Shown here in pieces: positions 48,764 to 58,984 of a DNA stretch of 64,000 nt. A program made the translations under genes and the position numbers. Source of the stretch: Euglena gracilis. Lineage: Eukaryota; Euglenida; Euglenophyceae; Euglenales. The DNA is taken from assembly GCA_039621445.1 (NCBI GenBank), contig CP154954.1, forward strand, positions 47,037,847 through 47,101,846, written 5' to 3'. The number at the start of each line of letters is the position of its first letter. The stretch's first letter is position 1. The notes under the pieces were generated by a model. That model had not been told where the DNA came from. It ran no database searches and saw nothing but the letters and a program-made list of their open reading frames with translations.

Positions 48764-49224
48764 CCACCTTTCACGAATGTCACCACCCTGGATTTTGGAC
48801 CCACCCTCCCCCCCCCCTGGGTGAAATTCACCATTTGAAACTTCACCGGGGGTCCGGACCCCCTCTCCAGCGTTGACGTCTTTTTTTTTGCATCTGTGAA
48901 CAGAAGCCCGGCACCTGCCCTGGGTTTCGTGGACATGATCACGGATTACGGGGCATTAATTGGTTAATCAACGTCCTGATAATCGTGAACAACCTGTTCA
49001 CGATCATCAGGCGTCCAAATAAGCATGGCTTACTTCCTCACCCCACAATAGGCGAAGAACCCCCAAAATTTTGGTGTCCAGAAAATGTGGAATCAAACAC
49101 AGAGTTTTAAGCGTGACATTTAAGGCTTTTTGAAAGAATTTTTCATCCACTGCACAACCTTGCCATCTTCCTTGAAGAAATGTTCCCAACCCGGACATTT
49201 CTTCTTTCTGCAAAAAAAAGAAGC

Positions 49225-49365
49225 GATTAACTGGGGGGACAAGCGATTAACTGGGGGGACAAGCGATTAACCAGTTTTCGGTTAATGGTGGTTAATTGTC
49301 CCCCCCACAAACGAACGATTAATTGGGGGGGTCACAAGCGATTAACCGTTTTCGATTAACCATCC
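49225..49365. repeat. AAGCGATTAACTGGGGGGAC repeat
   Basis: Two perfect adjacent 20-base copies (about 49224-49263) followed by variants ending in ccagttttcggttaat and cgttttcgattaacc. Confidence 0.85.
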
Positions 49366-49379
49366 TACCTTGCACCGCT

Positions 49380-49570
49380 GGGTTGGTCAAATTTTGCATC
49401 CCTCACCCCCCCCCTCAAAGTGTCCCCCCCAAAGTGGCCAAACTTTTGGCAAATTTTGGTTTAGCCCCCCCAAAGTGGCCATTTTCCTTCGGCGCCAAGG
49501 CGCCGAGGGCCAAAATTCACCCCCCAAGTGCCCCCCCCCTCAGAGTGGCCATTTTGGGGTCCCATGATGC
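49380..49570. repeat. CAAAGTGGCCA / C-run dispersed repeat
   Basis: Repeated ccccccaaagtggccatttt with a GGCGCCAAGGCGCC hairpin. Related sequence on both strands at 49955-49985 and 51580-51680. Confidence 0.6.
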
Positions 49571-50344
49571 CTGGAGGGTGGCATAATGGGCTTTTTTTAA
49601 AAAAGCATGTTTCAATTTGAGTTTGAATAAACACATTTTTGAAAAAAAGACACAAAAAACATAAAAAAAAAGGGGAAATTTGATTGAAAAAAACTTGTTA
49701 CAAAACACCCAAACCATACTTTGAACGTTCAAAAACTGCCAAAAATGGTAAAAACATCCCCCCGCAAAAATGCAATTTTATGACTTTTTTCATTTTTGTG
49801 GAAAGAGGTTTTGGCAGAAATCACCCAAAAGTTGCCAAAAAATGATTGAAAATATGCATTCAAAATTTTTTTCCGCCAAACCTTGGACGTTTTTTTATAA
49901 AAAACATTGTAAGAGATTTAAAAAAAAATAAAAAAACGTCAAAAAAACAGGTGTGCCCACTGTGGAGGGGGGCCACTTTGGGGGGGGGGAGGGTAAACAA
50001 GCTAGCAGCCAAGAGGTGGTCCATTTGGGTATGAAAAGACCCCCCCACCCTCCCGTGCAGATGATTCAATTGACCAGCAAGCTGGGCCAGGAGCGAAGTT
50101 AGTGCCAGCCATTAACAGACAAGAAGCCTTAGTGCAACTGAGGGGGACCAGGAGCCCTCCCCCCATCCAAAACGAGCCATTTCACCACCCCAAAACAACC
50201 CTACCCCAAAATCCAAAAACCTCAAATAAAATCCAAATACTCAATTCATTAAATTTGTGCCTTGGAGAGTCAAGGGGGTTCACCCGTGACCCCCCCCCTC
50301 AGGACTCATCCTAAGACCCTTTTCAGCAAAATTTTTCAGAAACA

Positions 50345-50530
50345 AATTGGTTGGAGATGCCTAATTTGAATACATATTCAGGTAAATTACTAATTCTGAG
50401 GCATAAATTTTACAAATTTTGGGGATGGTGATTTCTAATTTGGTGTCAGAATACAAATTTCAGGTGTGGGGATTCCTGATTTTTATGCAATTTCCCAAAA
50501 AATTTCTTGTTCGGTGATTCCTGATTCCCC
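50345..50530. repeat. Degenerate ATTCCTAATTTGG array
   Basis: Several units of about 24-45 bases around tgattcctgattt / tgatttctaatttgg. See also 44480, 59560 and 60845. Confidence 0.65.
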
Positions 50531-50794
50531 TGACCCCCCCGTGACCCCCCCCCCCCGTGACCCGAACCACCTCCCAAAGCTACGAACTTCCCAAGGAAGA
50601 GAGATATTGCAGTTGAGAGCAGGCAAAACTGGACGGGTTCTAAGATCACCCCCATCCCCTATTGTTCCAAATTGAATTTTTTTGCGATTTTTGCGAAAAA
50701 AATTCCAAAACAAATTCTAGCGCCTGCATACCCGAAATCATACTTGTAGTTGGTGCGCCGCGGTGCTCATGCCACGGCGCAAAACTTTTTTTTC

Positions 50795-51300
50795 CGCGGT
50801 GGTCGCGGCGCACAGAAAGATTTTTGCCGCGATTGTCGCGGCACAAGCAAAATTTATTGCCGCGGTGGTCGCGGCGCAAGGGGAAAATTTTTCCGCGGTG
50901 GTTGCGGCGCAAAAAAATTTTCTGCCCGGAGCTCAAGAATGTTGATGTGGAGGTCTCGCTTGACATGGTGAAAGCTGATCTGTGAAAACAAACAAGAACG
51001 TTTGCACAAAAGTTCACTCCCTGCCGCCAAATACCCTTCTCGGCCATGGTCGAGAAAGTATCAAAGAGGCTAGGCAGGGGAAGGGGCCGAAAGGAAGTAT
51101 ATGTGGGACACAATTTAAAAAGACAATTGCCGCGGTGGTCGCAACACAAACTTCAAAAGTTTCCGCGGCGGTCGTGGTGCACACATAAACCAGTGCCGCA
51201 GCATTCGCGGCGCACAAAATTTTTTTTGCCGCGGCGCTGCCGGTTACAAAAAAATTTTCCGGTCGCGGCGCACGAAAACATTTTTTTTCCGGTCGCACCA
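50795..51300. repeat. CCGCGGTGGTCGCGGCGCA tandem array in two blocks
   Basis: Block 1 (50795-50915) and block 2 (51125-51300) consist of gccgcggtggtcgcggcgca and variants alternating with 18-30 bases of A/T-rich spacer, about 45-base period. On the minus strand one frame gives a repeating RRDHRGNK-like peptide. Between the blocks is unique DNA. Confidence 0.8.
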
Positions 51301-51894
51301 GCTACAAGTATGCCCGGGACCCACGTTCCTCTTGACACTTAAGTTTTTTGAAGCTGCCTACTTGATGAGGGGTCAGCCCCATCGAGCTTTTCGCACCTCC
51401 CAAATGGAGTAATGTTGGGGGGGGGGGCAATCAATGCGCAAGAAACAAACTTGACAAAGGAGGTTGATGATGTGTCGCAAAAAGATATCCCTTTTTGAGA
51501 TGCTGACTTGTGACAGCTTTTGGAGGTGACATCACATCTTGAGAACCTGGACAGAGCATATGATGACATGACCTCACCCTCCCCTCAAAGTGGCCACCCT
51601 CCAGACACCCATTGGGGGGGTGGTCAACATTTGGCCTTCGGCGCCCACTTTGAGGGGGGGTAAACCAAAATTCGCCAAAGAAAATTTGAGCATGTGGACA
51701 AAATGGCTTTTGGGTCTATCTTGCTTGGTTAACTCCTGAACGTCAGGGGGTGGACATAGGTGTAGGAACAATTTTTCCCCGGGGGGGGCGAGCCAAAAAA
51801 TTTTCTTGGCACAACCAAAATGAATTTTTCTCTGTCCTCCTGGCCCCAAAGGGGCCGAGACGCTGGCGTCTCTTTGAAGCCCAATGGAGCCCAG

Positions 51895-52140
51895 GTACAG
51901 GGGGGAGGGGGGGTCCCGGGCCCACCTGTTCACTTCCGAACTGAACTGGACATGTTGACTTCCCGGAGGGGGGGAGGGGGGGTCCGGCGCCGAAGGCGCC
52001 AAAATTTTTTTGAAAAAATGCCCTTTTCGGTGTTCGCCCGTCGTTCCGTTTTTCGGTTTTTCCCCGAAGTGATCAAGCACATCCAGGTACACGGGGGGGG
52101 GTCTCAGGACCCCCCTGTGCACTTCCGAAGTGAAGTCAAT
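51895..52140. repeat. CAGGTAC..TTCACTTCCGAA dispersed repeat, two copies
   Basis: Copies around 51893-51975 and 52083-52140 with caggtac, G-run, cccacctgttcacttccgaa and gaagt. An inverted copy lies at 45160-45255. Confidence 0.65.
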
Positions 52141-52806
52141 GGGTAGAACCCCTTTGGAAACCTCCCAACTCAACCCAACTGTCGACTTTGCAACCTGGGA
52201 TGGGGGGGGGGGCGAAGGAGCGATTTTTTTCACTTTGCGCAAATTGTTTTTTTCATTGAAATTGACCTGCAGAGTTTCCCCAAACCCAGCTGGTCAAGAA
52301 AATGGAGGGGGGGGGGGACGCATGGGGAATCGGTTTGTATTCAAACAGCCAAGGTGAAAGTGGTTTGTGGGGTCCCAAAAAAAAAACAATTAGTATCAAA
52401 GGAGGGGAAAGGAGTCGGTTTGTGGCCAAAATTAGACATCAAGAAGTGCCATGGGTTTCAAGGAGGTGAAATGAGCATTTCCTCAAGGGCTTTATTTCGG
52501 CCGCCAAGGGCGGCCGAGACGGTAATGGCTTTTGCAATTTTATTTTCCAGAAATGTGATTTTGACTGGTAAGGTGGCTGCCGAAGGCAGCCGAGATGGTA
52601 ACGCCCTTTGAACCATTGATCATGGCATTGCAAAGGAAAAAATTTTCTTTCCAAAATCCCGGGGGGGGGGGGGCGGCCGCCCCCCCCGACCCCCACTTTC
52701 TACACCTGGGGGTGGAGATCATCCCCCCTTTCCTGCTCCAACTGACCCTGAGGGGGCCACAGAACGCCTTTTCAGGTCCAAGACGGCCGGAGGGGGGCCT
52801 TTTCAG

Positions 52807-52964
52807 GCTCGCTCGCGCCGTACTCGCACGTCGCACGTGCTTTTTTTGCGAGTGTCGCCCATGTCGGCGCGCTGTCCTTTGCCGTCGAGATGGGACACCG
52901 CGAGCCGTTGCTCACGCCTCTCGTCTCGCTGGCCTTCCAGAGGGGGCCCTTTTTCTCATTGATG
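52807..52964 (+). CDS. Candidate internal exon of a membrane protein
   Basis: Acceptor (ccttttcag) and donor (gtatgg) bound 158 bases, phase 1 in and 0 out. The frame reads PYSHVARAFFASVAHVGALS then FAVEMGHREPLLTPLVSLAF, amphipathic to hydrophobic with the make-up of a polytopic membrane protein. GC-rich codons contrast with the surrounding repeat. Partner exons were not found; family unrecognised. Confidence 0.4.
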
Positions 52965-55205
52965 GTATGGCGCAACCTTGGAGATCAGGCGGTGAACTTT
53001 GGGTTTTTTGGGCGGGACCCCCCCACCCCCTCCTCCTCATTGGAAATACCATGCCCCCCCCATATAAGCCCCCCCCCCCCCTGGCCGGCCGAAGGCCGGC
53101 CCTTTGGCCGGGACCGACCCCCCCATATAAGACCCCCCCCATATAAGACTCCCCCCTGGGATTTTGGCTCCCGAGGGGGGGTCTTATATGGGGGGGGGGC
53201 ATGGTACATGGACGAACTTCACCAGTGAACTTCACCGGTGAACTTCACCAGTGAAATTTCTCCATGAAATTCCTTTAGGGGCGGAGCCCCCCACCCCCCC
53301 CCCCCCAACCCCTGCCTAACCTCCCTTGTCTGTTGTTTTTCCGTCTCTCACCTCGGTTTGGAGCATTGGATCCGGAATTATTTGTCGGAAATAGACACTC
53401 ACCCCCACCTACCCCCGTGTATCAGGGTCATTTTTCATTGAATTCCCTTAAAATGCCCTGAGTCATGGCACAAAGTGGGGCCTCCAAACCAAAGCCGGCA
53501 GTCAAAAAAAAAACAAAAAAAACAAAAAAGGTTTTTTGTTTTTTTTGTGTTTTTTTAAAAAAAAACAAAAAAAATGCCAGCGGGGGTATGGTGGAAAATT
53601 TTTTTTCATTTTTTTGGGCAGTTCCCAACATGATCTTGGAATTGTTGCATTTTTTTCTGTCACTTTTATAGCTATTTTCTCACGCCTGGCCGTTATGAGT
53701 CAATAAGGTCAATACAAAACCGAGGAAAGGGGGGGTTGCATGTGTGTGGTGTTTTTTTTTGAGTTTTTCCGTTGCCGACGACTTGGCGCTTGATTCGGCC
53801 GGTTTTTTTAAAAAAACCGTTTTTTTTGCCGTTTTTTTTCTTCAAAAAAAACACGTTTTTTTTTAAAAAAAACCGCCAGCTCTGCTCCAAACCCCCATAC
53901 CCACACCCCCTACAAGGCGGGGGGGGGGCGACAATCAGCCCATCCTGTGCGCATATAGGGTGATGATGGGCAGCTCCCCCCCCCAAATTGTCACCCCCCC
54001 CAATGGTTGCCAGGGAGAGTGCCATTTGGGGGGGGGGGTGCCATTTGTGACATTGATGGGTCACACTGTTTACCCATAAAATAAGTCGTGGGGCGGGGGG
54101 TGCCCAAGGGGGGGCAAATCCCACTGTGGGACCAGGAAAAATTTGCCGGGCTGGAGACCACCCCCAAAACCGCGATTACCACATAACATGACCTTGCTAA
54201 CCATTTTGGACACTTTGGCACTTTCATATTTGGTACCCAGATGCTGCCTCATGCGCCCCGAAGCGATGTCTGAGACGCACGCCGGTTCGGCGGGAAATTT
54301 CCTGATGCTGGTTTGGGCATGAGCCCCCAGACACAGTCACGTCCATCCTGTTTGTGTCATCCATTCTGTGTGTGCAAAGTGAAAAAAATTCCCATCAGGG
54401 TCGCGATTCTTCCAAGTCCTCTCATGTGTCCCCTCATTTTATGGCTCCGTGCGGATGCTTGGCTATGACGATCCCAGAGGTCGTAGTGACCATGGTTGGG
54501 CCGACCGTTGGCTATGGCTTATCGACCATTGGAGGTCAGGCCGACCAGGTCGGCCCGACCTCCAATCATCTGCATTACCCCCCCTTTTGAAATTTAAGCC
54601 CCCCCCCCCCCAGCTGCATTTCGTAAAATATGATTCAATTGTCAGGAATACAATGGGATGACGTTGAAAATGGCAGTAATGGAACAAGATTGCACCTACT
54701 TACATTGCCAGCTGCCGATCTGAGGAGTAAGGAGAGCAGCGGCACCGCAGAACAGTAAGCATTTCATCCAAAAAAGGTGACATTGGATTAAACTGCGGAC
54801 AGCATTGGATACGCGGTGAAAAAATAGCCCCTCCCCCACATAAGAAAATGTGTTTTAGAATACTTAGTCGGTCTGGGCTGCCCCCCCACCCCTCCCAAAA
54901 TAACAAAACCCCCTTGTGTGTGCAAGGCAGGGCTGGGCAATAACACGCACACCATAACAAAATCCCCTGTGTGTGCAGACTGTTTTGTGTGCTAACTCAG
55001 TCGGCCTCCTCCAGGGGGGGGGCTGCTGCCCTCCCCCCCCCCCCGGACCCCCCGGCCAAAAATAACAAAATCCCCTTGTGTGTGCAAGGCAAGGACGGCC
55101 AAAACACGCACCCTAACAAAATCCCCTTGTGTGTGCAAGGCAGGGGTGGCCATAACTTGTTGTGCGGGTCGCGGTCGTGTCGGGCGTAGTCCAGCAGGTG
55201 GGCGG
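52965..55205. other. Repeats and homopolymers, no assigned gene
   Basis: Contains ccccatataa repeats (53050-53200), a 13-base gaacttcaccagt triplicate (53212-53250), A- and T-runs (53500-53600, 53740-53870), a GGTCGGGCCGACC-type palindrome (54490-54565) and the AACAAAATCCC tandem repeat (54895-55165). Confidence 0.45.
54895..55165. repeat. AACAAAATCCCCTTGTGTGTGCAAGGC tandem repeat
   Basis: Four copies (about 54899, 54955, 55063, 55114) of aacaaaatccccttgtgtgt-gcaaggc, the second one shortened, separated by C-runs or cacacc. Overlaps the end of the F-box-like reading frame's downstream region. Confidence 0.85.
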
Positions 55206-55210
55206 TAGCC

Positions 55211-55876
55211 CTAGAACGGGTCTGGGTCGGCCCGCAGGCGGTCCACCACCGCGTCCTCCACGGGCAGGCCCAGCGTCCACGGCGCGGGGACCACCCAGTT
55301 CTCCGCGTAGGCGTCGAGGACGCCAGGCGCGAAGCAACCGGGGTGATTGTGCACGAGCGTGTGGAAGCCCATCCCCGCCGCATCCCGTTGGGCGCGGCGC
55401 ACGCACCGCAGGGCGTCCTCCGCCTGCCGGTGGCCCGTCAGCCCCCTGCAGTCGTTCGTGAACTCCAGGTATTCACAGGCGTCCACGTAGAACAAGTTGT
55501 GCTCGCAGCCGCAGGCGCGGGGCTTGAGGAACCAGGCGGTGGACTGCCACTGCACCACCGTCCGCGGGTCGTTCAGCGCCCACCGGAGCGGTCCGGACGT
55601 CCGGTTCAGGACGAGGAGAGTGGTCGGATCGCAGAACGCCACCACCCGGTGTACCCACACCTCCGTGGGGATGCGCGCCCGCGGCCCGCACCGCTGCCGC
55701 TTCACCCCGCGCACCACCACCCGGCAGGCAGCGGGGCTCCGCGGCGCCGAGGTCCCCGGGGCGGGTCGCAGCGGTGGCAGGGTCGCCGGCTGGGTGTCGT
55801 CTGCGGTCCAGAACCAGTCGTCTCCCGCCGGCTGTGCCGCGGTGATCTCCTGGCCGTGGAAATTCAAATTCAGCAT
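55211..55876 (-). CDS. F-box-like protein
   Basis: Single open frame of 221 residues from ATG 55876; no intron needed. Residues about 67-112 read RIPTEVWVHRVVAFCDPTT then LLVLNRTSGPLRW, a good fit to an F-box (proline, EVW, FCDP, leucine-rich, SxxLRxL), the adaptor that links SCF ubiquitin ligases to substrates. The C-terminal part contains FYVDACEYLEF and HNHPGCF but no recognisable repeat domain. It is GC-rich (unlike its flanks). The frame stops at 55211, but an overlapping frame continues with a plausible DYARHDRDPHNK, so a frameshift or a short last exon is possible. Confidence 0.55.
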   Translation of the reverse strand: MLNLNFHGQEITAAQPAGDDWFWTADDTQPATLPPLRPAPGTSAPRSPAACRVVVRGVKRQRCGPRARIPTEVWVHRVVAFCDPTTLLVLNRTSGPLRWALNDPRTVVQWQSTAWFLKPRACGCEHNLFYVDACEYLEFTNDCRGLTGHRQAEDALRCVRRAQRDAAGMGFHTLVHNHPGCFAPGVLDAYAENWVVPAPWTLGLPVEDAVVDRLRADPDPF

Positions 55877-55996
55877 CGCGGGGACGAAAAACCTGTGGGA
55901 AAAAAAATAACAACAAAAAAACCCCCAGACCGTTCCACGGTGATAGGCGGGGCGGGGGCAAGCATCCAGTGGTGAATGTGGGGTGAGGGCGCCCGG

Positions 55997-56070
55997 CAGC
56001 CCCCGGCCGAGTGGTCCCCCGCGGCGCCGTCCATGCGAGCGACCCGGGTTCAAACCCCGGTCGGGGACTG
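55997..56070 (+). other. tRNA-like sequence (A and B box), probably a pseudo-tRNA or SINE head
   Basis: A-box-like cggccgagtgg (56004-56014) and B-box-like ggttcaaaccc (56047-56057) at tRNA spacing. The T arm is perfect (ccggg, loop ttcaaac, cccgg). The outer stem (cagcccccgg against tcggggactg) is ten pairs with one mismatch, which does not leave a normal acceptor/D-arm register, and the anticodon loop lacks T33. So not a working tRNA as read. Confidence 0.3.
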
Positions 56071-56170
56071 GGGTACTTCCGGACCGTCCCACAGAGGGTC
56101 GAAAAGGTAAATATTAGGCTGTGCTCTGGATCCGCCTGGGCTCGGGAGAGCCTCGAACGGGCGTGCAGGG

Positions 56171-56437
56171 TCAGTCGTTCAGGGGGTCCCAGCCAGACCG
56201 GCGCACGCCGTCCACGTACCGCCGGATCCCCTGTCCCCCCCCCCACACCACGAGTTCGTTGCGGGAGCAGGTGTCGGCGGGGGACAGGCAGTAAAAACAC
56301 CAGTCCTCCGCGACCTCGTGTCCGCGGCGGACGAAAGTGTGACCGTGCACCACCCCCAAGGGCAGCCGCCGGTTCTTCCGGGGGCGGTGCCGCTCCCAGA
56401 GGTCCGCGTGGACCTCGGCCTTGTCCAGGAGGTACAC
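56171..56437 (-). CDS. Candidate GC-rich terminal exon, unrecognised
   Basis: After a possible acceptor (cccctcaaag) the frame reads VYLLDKAEVHADLWERH, then HGHTFVRRGHEVAEDWCFYC and ends at a stop at 56171. Composition matches the F-box-like gene 300 bases further on and direction is the same. CFYCLSPADTC might be a zinc-binding patch, but no family is recognised. Confidence 0.4.
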   Translation of the reverse strand: MYLLDKAEVHADLWERHRPRKNRRLPLGVVHGHTFVRRGHEVAEDWCFYCLSPADTCSRNELVVWGGGQGIRRYVDGVRRSGWDPLND

Positions 56438-56439
56438 CT

Positions 56440-57190
56440 TTGAGGGGTGACTAGCACAACCCAGGACCCCCCCCCTCCGTGGCTGCCGCCAGGGAACATT
56501 TTTTTTAACTCCTGCCCACGAGGCAGGGACCCATTCTCTCCAAAAAAGAAATGTTCACAATTTTTGTCAAAAAATCACAATTTTTGTCAAAAAATTGAAT
56601 TTTTCGGGGGGGGGCAAAAAATTTTTGTTTCAAAAAAACGCCTCGATTTTGGAACAAAAAAGAACATTTTGATAAAAATTTTCAAAAAAATCGACTTGTA
56701 TTTCTTTTCGGGCTGGGGGGGGAGGAGGGGCAAAATTTGTTTCAAAAAAAACGCCTTGATTTTGGAACAAAAAACAATATTTTGATAAAAAATTTTCAAA
56801 AAAATCGATTTGTATTTTTTTTCGGGCGGGGGGTATTTTTTTAAAAAAAATGTGTATCGGTTTTTGTCATAAAAAACACCTTTTCATCGTAGAAAATTTT
56901 CTGAAAAAATTTCAATTTGGATTTGGGGGGTGGGCAATTTTTTTTTGTTTCGTTCAAAAAAAGATCAAAAGAAATCGTCCTCATTGATGATGATACGTGA
57001 AACAAACAATTCGGAAGAGAACAGAGAATATCAAAACAAATAAGTGATCTCGTTGAGAGCTTATCGAAACCGACGAATGGCTCCATCGTGACCGGAGGGC
57101 ACGTGTGCAAATAAAACTATCCTATTTCCACAAACACACTGACCTAACTATCCTATTTCCACAAACACACCGACCTAACTGCCGTTATAT
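56440..57190. other. A/T- and G-run-rich spacer with two small repeats
   Basis: A repeat of about 130 bases occurs twice (56590-56710 and 56730-56830: gttttggaacaaaaaacaat, aaaaatcgatttgtatttttttcggg). At 57117-57180 a 31-32-base unit (ctatcctatttccacaaaca-cactgaccta) is repeated in tandem. No gene seen. Confidence 0.6.
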
Positions 57191-57194
57191 GGCT

Positions 57195-57857
57195 TCATCC
57201 CCTGCGCTGCCGTTTCGCATTAGCCACACGCAGGCTGCGCCGTACCTGGCTGGCTGCAGGCTGGGGCTGTTGTTGTGGCTCATAGACTTGCTCGGTATCA
57301 CGAAGGGGCTCTTCTTGAGGCTCACGGAAGAGGGGCTCTGCCTCATGAGTACCCTGTGGAATTTTTTTGAAATATAAAGAACAAAAGAAAAATACACACA
57401 TCAACGACATCAACAGGGGAGGGTCGTCCATCTTGTTCGCTTTCAGCCTGAAGAACAAAGGAATTAAAACACACACAAAAAAACATACCACCGAGAAACC
57501 CCGTGTGAGTTCACTCAATATCCAAATGCTCATTCTCACCCAGCCAGCAACATCAGAGGCACTGACTGCTGGTTTCTCATTTTGTGTGTGTTGGAATGAC
57601 ACAACATGCTTGCATGCCATGATGCATGCATGCCATGCATGCATGCATGGCATGATGCATGCATGCATGCATCTCACAAAACACACACAAAAAAGAAACC
57701 AGGTCAACAACAGGGACAGTGGAAACAAAAGCTGGGGTTGGGATTGGGGCTGGCTGCACTGGGGCTGGGGCTGGGGCTGGAGGGGGGTCGGCACGCCGTG
57801 GCGAGCCGTCCGGCTAGGGGGGGGGGGGGGGGGGTTTTGGGGGGGGCGGGGGGGCCT

Positions 57858-57888
<31 letters not shown>

Positions 57889-58565
57889 TTCCAAGAAAAT
57901 TTTCTTTGGCGCGGCTGACATGGCGTGGCGAGGGGGTCTGAAAAGGGGGGGGGGAGGGGGGGGAAAATGGCGTGGCGAGGGGGTCGGTGAGGGGGGGGGG
58001 GAGGGGGGTGCCGACCCCCCGGAGCTGGGGCTGGCTGCACCGGGGCTGGGGCTGGGGCTGGCTGCACCGGGGCTGACTGCACCAGGGCTGGGGCTGGGGC
58101 TGAGGACGGGGTTGGGACTGGGGCTGGTTGCACTGGGGCTGGCTGCACCGGGGCTGGAACTGGGGCTGGGGCTGGCTGCACCGGGGCTGACTGCACTGGG
58201 GCTTGGACTGGGGCTGAGGACGGGGCTGGGACTGGGGCTGGCTGCATTGGGATTGGATAATAGACCAACGGCTGTTGTAGTGCAGTAGCTGGAGGGGGTC
58301 CAGGGGCTGGCTGTGGTAGCAGTGGAGTGGTACAGTAACGTAGAAAAGAGAACCTCGGGGGGGGGGGGGGGGAGGCTCCGACTGTAGGCAGGACTATTGG
58401 GACTCTCAGGACTGTAACGGGGGCTGATCTGTAGTGAACTACGTGGGGAGTGTGGACTGTAGGGAAGACTGGGACCATAATCAAGGGAATCAATAGAGTC
58501 GTACCATGGACTCGATGGGGGGGGGGTATAACTTCTTGCTTCAGACCACAATGAATGCAGTGCAT
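57195..58565 (-). CDS. Proline/serine-rich protein, several exons, frameshift in a G run
   Basis: The last exon 57356-57195 follows a clear acceptor (aaaattccacag) and reads GTHEAEPLFREPQEEPL to SQVRRSLRVANAKRQRRG, a basic, nuclear-signal-like C-terminus. A short in-phase exon at about 57451-57404 (AESEQDGRPSPVDVVD) precedes it. The upstream part (58560-57900) is low complexity: one frame gives SPHSPRSSLQISPRYSPESP, the other, after a run of 16 G at 58357-58372, gives PLVYYPIPMQPAPVPAPSS and QPAPAP repeats. The best reading changes frame at that homopolymer, so a slip there (biological or sequencing) is likely. Function unknown. Confidence 0.45.
57605..57672. repeat. (ATGC)n alternating repeat
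   Basis: Strings of tgcatgcatgccatgatgca. Strongly self-complementary. A short (ATGC)n is also at 15881-15898. Confidence 0.9.
57725..58255. repeat. GCTGGGGCTGGG minisatellite and G runs
   Basis: Hexamer-like gctggg(g/a)ctgg units at 57733-57782 and 58025-58245, separated by G runs and ggcgtggcgagggggtc units. It codes for the Pro/Ala repeat of the minus-strand gene. Confidence 0.85.
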
Positions 58566-58984
58566 AGTGATACTATTTGAGAAAAATGATTAAAAAGATT
58601 GATCAATTAAGGAAACAAACAAAGTACTCAAACAGACAGACGAGTGGTGTGTATGTGACACGTATGCTACCCATGCAATTCGCTAAGTTACTGTCTCCTA
58701 CCTTCCTACCGGAGTCTCATCGGCCACCAGACGATTGATGCCTTCCTTTTTTTTTTATATACACTAAAGCCAACAAGGATCCGCTCCAGGAAGCCGATTG
58801 GCATTCTCCCAGAATTCCCTTTTGATCGCCCTGTTATCTGATGGACCTTTTCAAATCGTTCTCAATTTGCAATTGAATATCACAAATTACAGTCTCAATG
58901 CACTGAAATTACACTGAACTCACACAGATAATTCCCAAATCTCACCGCTCCTCTTCCCTCTGTCAAACTCTCCAAACAGACAAA

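Larger units (their letters stand above)
44170..52800. other. Repeat-dominated 8.6 kb without assigned genes
   Basis: Beyond the repeats listed separately, 47900-48360 has a 66-codon plus-strand frame (48003-48200) that looks mildly coding but matches nothing I know, and 52490-52610 has two cggccg..cgagacggtaa hairpins 80 bases apart. No other supported gene. Confidence 0.4.

Noticed and set aside
50795-51300. CRISPR-like array
   Set aside because: Units vary in sequence and spacer length, spacers are A/T-rich and non-unique, and the genome is eukaryotic with no cas genes.
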